The translations under genes and the position numbers were made by a program. The notes below the pieces were generated by a model. It saw nothing but the letters and a program-made list of their open reading frames with translations. It did not search any database and was not told the DNA's origin. 8,487 bases of DNA, taken from Pelotomaculum_B sp964543575. GTDB taxonomy: Bacteria > Bacillota > Desulfotomaculia > Desulfotomaculales > Pelotomaculaceae. The first letter of the stretch is position 1, and each line of letters opens with the position of its first letter. The stretch lies in NCBI GenBank assembly GCA_964543575.1, contig CAZIYV010000140.1:1-8487 (forward strand). Reading direction: 5' to 3'. This document shows positions 5,142 to 8,487 of this stretch, piece by piece.

Positions 5142-5270
5142 ATGAAGATATATACCCAGAGAGAAGGTATTTTTATCTGTGGAAAAATTAAAGAAGTCCG
5201 GCTCCTGCTCTTGAATTATTCCGGCAGGTTCCGGACAGTTAAAGAATTGATCAGAGAAATTGTCAACTAA
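5142..5270 (+). CDS. mciZ: MciZ-like mother-cell inhibitor of FtsZ
   Basis: A 42-residue peptide and the only convincing plus-strand gene in the window. Against Bacillus subtilis MciZ (40 residues, recalled from memory) it aligns without gaps. Identical residues are Met1, Lys2, Gly9, Gly14, Lys15, Glu18, Arg20, Leu23, Tyr26, Phe30, Val33, Lys34 and Ile37, with conservative changes at 3, 10, 19 and 35. In Bacillus, MciZ is made in the mother cell under sigma-E and caps FtsZ filaments, blocking further Z-rings during sporulation. The ATG at 5142 is chosen because GAAGGGGG (5127-5134) precedes it by seven bases and because homology begins there; an upstream in-frame ATG at 5052 adds unrelated residues and would start before the predicted promoter. 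The gene diverges from spoIIM and runs tail to tail into the M20 peptidase gene with a 4-bp overlap. No terminator of its own is visible. The main doubt is its small size. Confidence 0.85.
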   Translation: MKIYTQREGIFICGKIKEVRLLLLNYSGRFRTVKELIREIVN

Positions 5271-6388
5271 AATTCTGCTTGAGCTGCTTTTACAATCTCC
5301 AGGAGATAGCGGACATTTCCGGCAAGGTCGTCCACGGAGATGTACTCCTCGGTGGTATGGACTTTTTTCATACCTATGCCCAAAACTGTTGTGGCAATGC
5401 CCCTGTTGTTAAAAATATTAGCGTCGCTCCCGCCGCCGGTCTTTTCCAGCTTTGCCGTGAGCCCGAGGTTGCCCGCTGCTTTTACGGCAAGGCGCACCGG
5501 CACGGATTCCTCGTTAAGATGAAAATCGGTGTACAAAGTTTCTGTTACAATATCAACACGGGCGTTGAACTTGGCGGCGGACTCCCTGATAGTGCCGCAA
5601 ATATGCTCTGTCAGCGCTTCACGCTTTGCCGCGACAAGGCTCCTGGTCTCCCCTTCAACGGTGACGCTGTCTGGGATAATATTAGTAGCTTTGCCGCCCG
5701 ATATAATTCCTATATTACTGGTGGTCTCATGGTCAATCCGTCCCAACCTCATCAGGGAAATAGCGTGAGACGCTACCTGGATGGCGTTAATCCCTTCTTC
5801 CGGGTTGATCCCGGCATGAGCGGCCTTGCCTCTGATCACAGCACCTATCCTGTCCTGTGAGGGCGCTCTGGTGATAATTGTGCCGGGGGCACCGTCACTG
5901 TCAAGCACAAAACCGTTCTTGGCCTGGAGCAAATGGTAATCCAGGTTTTTAGCCCCAAAAAGCCCGCCTTCTTCCCAGATCGTGAACACAACCTCCAGGC
6001 CTCCGTGTTCGATCTGGTTTTCTCTGATCAGCCTCAGCACTTCCAGAATTGTGGTTATGCCTGCCTTGTCGTCCGCCCCGAGCACAGTGTCACCGGCTGA
6101 GCGGATCACCCCATCTTCCAACAGGGGCCGTACTCCACAGCCTGGTTCAACTGTGTCCATGTGAGCACAGAGCAGCAGCACCGGCCCCCTGCCATTGCCG
6201 GGGAGCTTTCCGATAATATTGCCGGTAACAGAACCCACTTTAAGTCCTGCCCCGTCTTCTACTACTTCCAAACCCAGCGCCGTGAGTTTTTTTATGAGTA
6301 AATCAGCCACCAGCCGTTCCTTGCCGGACACGCTGTCTATGCTGACCAGTTCCAAAAACTCTTCAATTATCCGGTTGGCATCAACCAT
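5267..6388 (-). CDS. M20 family metallopeptidase (YqjE / PepT-like)
   Basis: A cytoplasmic, probably di-zinc, aminopeptidase of family M20, closest by eye to the PepT-like YqjE group; the actual substrate is unknown. Its 373 residues are a full-length fit. The metal and catalytic residues are present: His76 and catalytic Asp78 (CAHMDTVEP), bridging Asp106 (GADDKAG), Glu139 as general base and Glu140 as ligand (WEEGG), Asp163 (VLDSDG) and His344 (KKVHTTEE). The dimerisation (lid) domain lies around 177-285, with the conserved GKAAHAG at its start and GGGSDAN (318-324) after it. The ATG has a weak ribosome site (AGGGTGGTG). It lies 55 bp after korC on the same strand and could be read through from that operon; no terminator or clear promoter is seen between. 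Its 3' end overlaps the opposed mciZ-like gene by 4 bp. There is no signal peptide. Confidence 0.92.
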   Translation of the reverse strand: MVDANRIIEEFLELVSIDSVSGKERLVADLLIKKLTALGLEVVEDGAGLKVGSVTGNIIGKLPGNGRGPVLLLCAHMDTVEPGCGVRPLLEDGVIRSAGDTVLGADDKAGITTILEVLRLIRENQIEHGGLEVVFTIWEEGGLFGAKNLDYHLLQAKNGFVLDSDGAPGTIITRAPSQDRIGAVIRGKAAHAGINPEEGINAIQVASHAISLMRLGRIDHETTSNIGIISGGKATNIIPDSVTVEGETRSLVAAKREALTEHICGTIRESAAKFNARVDIVTETLYTDFHLNEESVPVRLAVKAAGNLGLTAKLEKTGGGSDANIFNNRGIATTVLGIGMKKVHTTEEYISVDDLAGNVRYLLEIVKAAQAEF

Positions 6389-6443
6389 GGCCGCACCACC
6401 CTGCTATATCTGATTGGAGTAAATAAATCCAGCTATTATTAGA

Positions 6444-7004
6444 TTATTCACCAAGGGAATTAATATACTCCCTGGCCAACTGCGCTCCCCGTTCAAGCGC
6501 TTTTAAATTTACAGGGATCTTATGGTGATGTCTTTGCGGCAAAACTTCTTTTAAGGATTCTTCCACTGTTTCAATACTGACAACTCCGGTCAGTGCCAGG
6601 ACGGCTCCCAGAATAATGTTGTTAGCTACCAGCGGGTCGCCCAGCGCTTCCGCCTCTTCATTGGCACGGATTGGGACAGCTTTAACATCGGTTCTGGATA
6701 CAGCGGCATCAACCAGTGAACTGTTGGTAATAATCAGCCCCCCCGGCGCCACCGAGTTTTCATATCTCTCCAGGGAAAGGCTGTTCATCGCTACCAGGAC
6801 AGTAGGCTCAGTGACAAAGGGGGAGCTAACCAGCCGGTCCGACACAGTAACCCCGCAGTTGGACACGCCGCCGCGTTTTTCCACACCGTAAAAAGGCACG
6901 TATGAGACATGTTTCCCTTCCTTTACCGCCGCTAACGCCAGCAGTTGACCGGTTGAAAGGGTTCCCTGACCGCCATGTCCGGCGAGATAGATTTCTTCCA
7001 GCAT
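6444..7004 (-). CDS. korC: 2-oxoacid:ferredoxin oxidoreductase, gamma subunit
   Basis: The 186-residue gamma subunit of a cytoplasmic CoA-dependent 2-oxoacid:ferredoxin oxidoreductase (POR/KOR gamma domain). The domain fills the protein: the N-terminal GHGGQGTLSTGQ (9-20) is the hallmark glycine-rich loop, followed by PFYGVEKRGG (37-46), VAMN and the GDPLVANNIILGA stretch typical of the family. There is no cysteine cluster, so it carries no iron-sulphur centre. It follows korB with a single base between stop and start, and its ribosome site (GGGGGTGAG) lies inside the end of korB, implying coupled translation. Order alpha-beta-gamma agrees with KorABC/VorABC operons. Substrate choice (2-oxoglutarate, branched-chain 2-oxoacids or others) is made by the other subunits and cannot be read from this gene. 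The symbol is given by family. Confidence 0.9.
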   Translation of the reverse strand: MLEEIYLAGHGGQGTLSTGQLLALAAVKEGKHVSYVPFYGVEKRGGVSNCGVTVSDRLVSSPFVTEPTVLVAMNSLSLERYENSVAPGGLIITNSSLVDAAVSRTDVKAVPIRANEEAEALGDPLVANNIILGAVLALTGVVSIETVEESLKEVLPQRHHHKIPVNLKALERGAQLAREYINSLGE

Positions 7005-7005
7005 T

Positions 7006-7749
7006 TTAGCTCACCCCCGCCGGAGTCTTGTACTCACCTAGTGGAAAGTATGGTATCATGTTTTCTTCCAGCCACTTTACCGCCTTAACCGGAGATAGAC
7101 CCCAGTTGGTAGGACAGGTTGAAAGTATCTCAACTAACGAAAATCCCAGGCCTTGCATCTGAACCTCAATGGCCCTTCTTATTGCTTTCTTGGCCTTAAT
7201 TATGGATTTAGGGTTGTGCACCGCTACCCTGGCCAAATAAGCGGAGCCTTCCAGCGGCGCCAGCATTTCACAAACTTTGATCGGGAACCCGTTAATATTT
7301 CCGTCCCTGCCGTAAGGCGTTGTTTTGGTTACCTGTCCGACCAGGGTAGTGGGTGCCATTTGCCCGCCGGTCATCCCGTAAACAGCGTTATTAATGAAAA
7401 TGCAGGTTATTTTCTCACCCCTGACCGCGGCGTGGACGAATTCCCCTGTGCCTATTGCTGCCAGATCACCATCGCCCTGGTAGGTAAAAACCATCCGGTC
7501 AGGCAGTACTCGCTTCACTCCCGTAGCTACAGCAGGCCCCCTGCCGTGCGAGCCCTGGATCATGTCGAAGTTAAAGTAATCCATGGTGAAAACGGAACAA
7601 CCCACCGGTGCGACACCGATGGTGATATCCTGGATACCAAGCTCATCAATTACTTCAGTTAATAAACGGTGTGCTATGCCGTGCGTGCAGCCCGGACAGT
7701 AATGGAAAGGAACATCTTTTAGTGATGCTGGTCTTGCTGCCTTTTTCAC
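7006..7749 (-). CDS. korB: 2-oxoacid:ferredoxin oxidoreductase, beta subunit (thiamine diphosphate-binding)
   Basis: The 247-residue subunit that carries thiamine diphosphate and a [4Fe-4S] cluster; with the alpha subunit it decarboxylates a 2-oxoacid to acyl-CoA and reduces ferredoxin. The cofactor motif is GDGD (92-95) leading to NNAVYGMTGGQ (120-130). The cluster cysteines expected from archaeal two-subunit enzymes are present: Cys18 and Cys21 (CPGC), Cys51 (VGCS) and Cys212 (TCPTN). The start is GTG, overlapping the alpha-subunit stop by 4 bp (GTGA), with GGGGAGGTG about seven bases upstream, so translation is probably coupled. The length is somewhat below that of archaeal beta subunits, and residues 160-247 are the usual C-terminal region. 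The exact substrate is uncertain; the neighbouring alpha subunit resembles the VorB (2-ketoisovalerate) group. Confidence 0.93.
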   Translation of the reverse strand: MKKAARPASLKDVPFHYCPGCTHGIAHRLLTEVIDELGIQDITIGVAPVGCSVFTMDYFNFDMIQGSHGRGPAVATGVKRVLPDRMVFTYQGDGDLAAIGTGEFVHAAVRGEKITCIFINNAVYGMTGGQMAPTTLVGQVTKTTPYGRDGNINGFPIKVCEMLAPLEGSAYLARVAVHNPKSIIKAKKAIRRAIEVQMQGLGFSLVEILSTCPTNWGLSPVKAVKWLEENMIPYFPLGEYKTPAGVS

Positions 7750-8487
7750 CGGTCCGCACCTCCCCTGTAAAGTTTCTCAACCTCTCGCAGGACTTCCCTG
7801 ACATCAGGGATCATGCCTCCAAGGCGTCCATAGTGGTAAACCGGAGCCTTGCCGCAAGCGGCAAGTTTCACGTCCTCTATCATTTGGCCCATATTCAGTT
7901 CCACTGCCAGAAACATTTTGGCTTGATCAGCAACCCTGTTGACAAATTCCATAGGAAACGGCCACAGGCTAATTGGCCTGATCAGGCCTGCCGGGATGCC
8001 CCCGGCGCGGGCTCTTTCCACCACAGCCTGGCAGATGCGCGAAGGCATGCCAAAAGCCACTAATACAATTTCGGCGTCTTCAAGCAGATAGCCCTCGCAT
8101 TGCTGCTCATTACGGGTTATCTCAGCATATTTTTTCTCCAGCCTGTTATTTAGATCTTCCATTTGTTCAGGGATCACATAGCAGGAATTGATCAGGTTTT
8201 TGTCGCCGTGGTAAGCCATGCCGGTAGTAGCCCAGGGTTTAGCTGTGGTTTCAAATTTTGATTCGTCAGCCAGTTCAACAGGTTCCATCATCTGCCCCAT
8301 GACTCCGTCAGCCATGATCATAACCGGGTTGCGGTACCGGTCGGCCAGATCAAAGGCCTTCTGCGTCATATCCAGAAGTTCCTGGACTGAATTCGGCGCC
8401 AGTACTATTAAGTGATAGTCACCGTGGCCCCCGCCTTTGGTGGCCTGAAAATAATCTGCCTGGGACGGGGCGATATTCCCCAGTCCC
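7746..8487 (-). CDS. korA: 2-oxoacid:ferredoxin oxidoreductase, alpha subunit (KorA/VorB type), 5' end outside window
   Basis: The last 246 residues of the alpha subunit; the frame runs open through the right edge, so about 100 N-terminal residues are missing compared with the usual 350 or so. The Met at 8367-8369 is internal. The preceding in-frame residues include GLGNIAPSQADYFQATKGGG and then HGDYHLIVLAP, highly characteristic of this family. After the rest of the pyrimidine-binding domain (NPVMIMADGVMGQMMEP) comes a variable linker. The C-terminal transketolase-like domain then begins around EIVLVAFGMPSR, includes IRPISLWPFP and ends with the GRLGG segment near the C-terminus. This subunit normally dominates 2-oxoacid choice. 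Its sequence recalls proteins annotated VorB (3-methyl-2-oxobutanoate), but annotation of this family is loose, so I use korA only as a family label. A small ferredoxin-like delta subunit, if present, would be beyond the edge. Confidence 0.92.
   Translation of the reverse strand, partial: GLGNIAPSQADYFQATKGGGHGDYHLIVLAPNSVQELLDMTQKAFDLADRYRNPVMIMADGVMGQMMEPVELADESKFETTAKPWATTGMAYHGDKNLINSCYVIPEQMEDLNNRLEKKYAEITRNEQQCEGYLLEDAEIVLVAFGMPSRICQAVVERARAGGIPAGLIRPISLWPFPMEFVNRVADQAKMFLAVELNMGQMIEDVKLAACGKAPVYHYGRLGGMIPDVREVLREVEKLYRGGADR

Noticed and set aside
8367..8369. Met codon as the start of the alpha-subunit gene
   Set aside because: The frame is open upstream to the window edge and encodes family-typical sequence (SQADYFQATKGGG, HGDYHLIVLAP), so the gene is cut by the window and this Met is internal.

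Overview
The window looks like core chromosome of an anaerobic, endospore-forming Firmicute. A Pelotomaculum/Desulfotomaculum-type Peptococcaceae is my best guess, from gene content and remembered protein similarity rather than any search. The evidence is: a SpoIIM gene, an MciZ-like FtsZ inhibitor, candidate sigma-E, sigma-H and Spo0A sites, a 2-oxoacid:ferredoxin oxidoreductase typical of anaerobes, and the spoIIM-xerD-deoB order also known from Bacillus and clostridia.

Layout from the left. Positions 1-673 are visibly AT-rich. They hold a small exported acidic repeat protein (9-344, minus) with a good candidate sigma-H promoter (411-439) and two upstream Spo0A-box-like sites (459-465, 479-485), then sequence without a gene, a terminator (581-617) and a perfect 20-bp palindrome (628-647). 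Next is a minus-strand block xerD (3291-4178), deoB (2060-3235), deoA (674-1987). DeoA and DeoB are consecutive steps of pyrimidine nucleoside salvage, releasing the base and turning (deoxy)ribose-1-phosphate into the 5-phosphate. XerD is the chromosome-dimer recombinase. spoIIM (about 4318-4947, minus) is separated from xerD by its own canonical terminator (4250-4282).

The most interesting part is 4981-5270. A 42-codon plus-strand gene (5142-5270) encodes a clear homologue of MciZ, the mother-cell inhibitor of FtsZ. It diverges from spoIIM. Each of the two genes has a plausible sigma-E promoter with 14-bp spacing (5027-5055 for spoIIM, 5083-5111 for mciZ), and the two promoters lie back to back inside an imperfect 25-bp inverted repeat. 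This suggests a divergent mother-cell sporulation locus pairing a septal/engulfment peptidoglycan-remodelling protein with a Z-ring inhibitor.

To the right, all on the minus strand, are a YqjE/PepT-like M20 metallopeptidase (5267-6388), whose 3' end overlaps mciZ by 4 bp in a tail-to-tail arrangement, and a tightly packed 2-oxoacid:ferredoxin oxidoreductase operon korA-korB-korC. korA is cut by the right window edge. I see no tRNA, rRNA, CRISPR array, insertion sequence or prophage. The one locus that looks accessory is the left edge, where the dacF-spoIIA genes often found after this block are absent.
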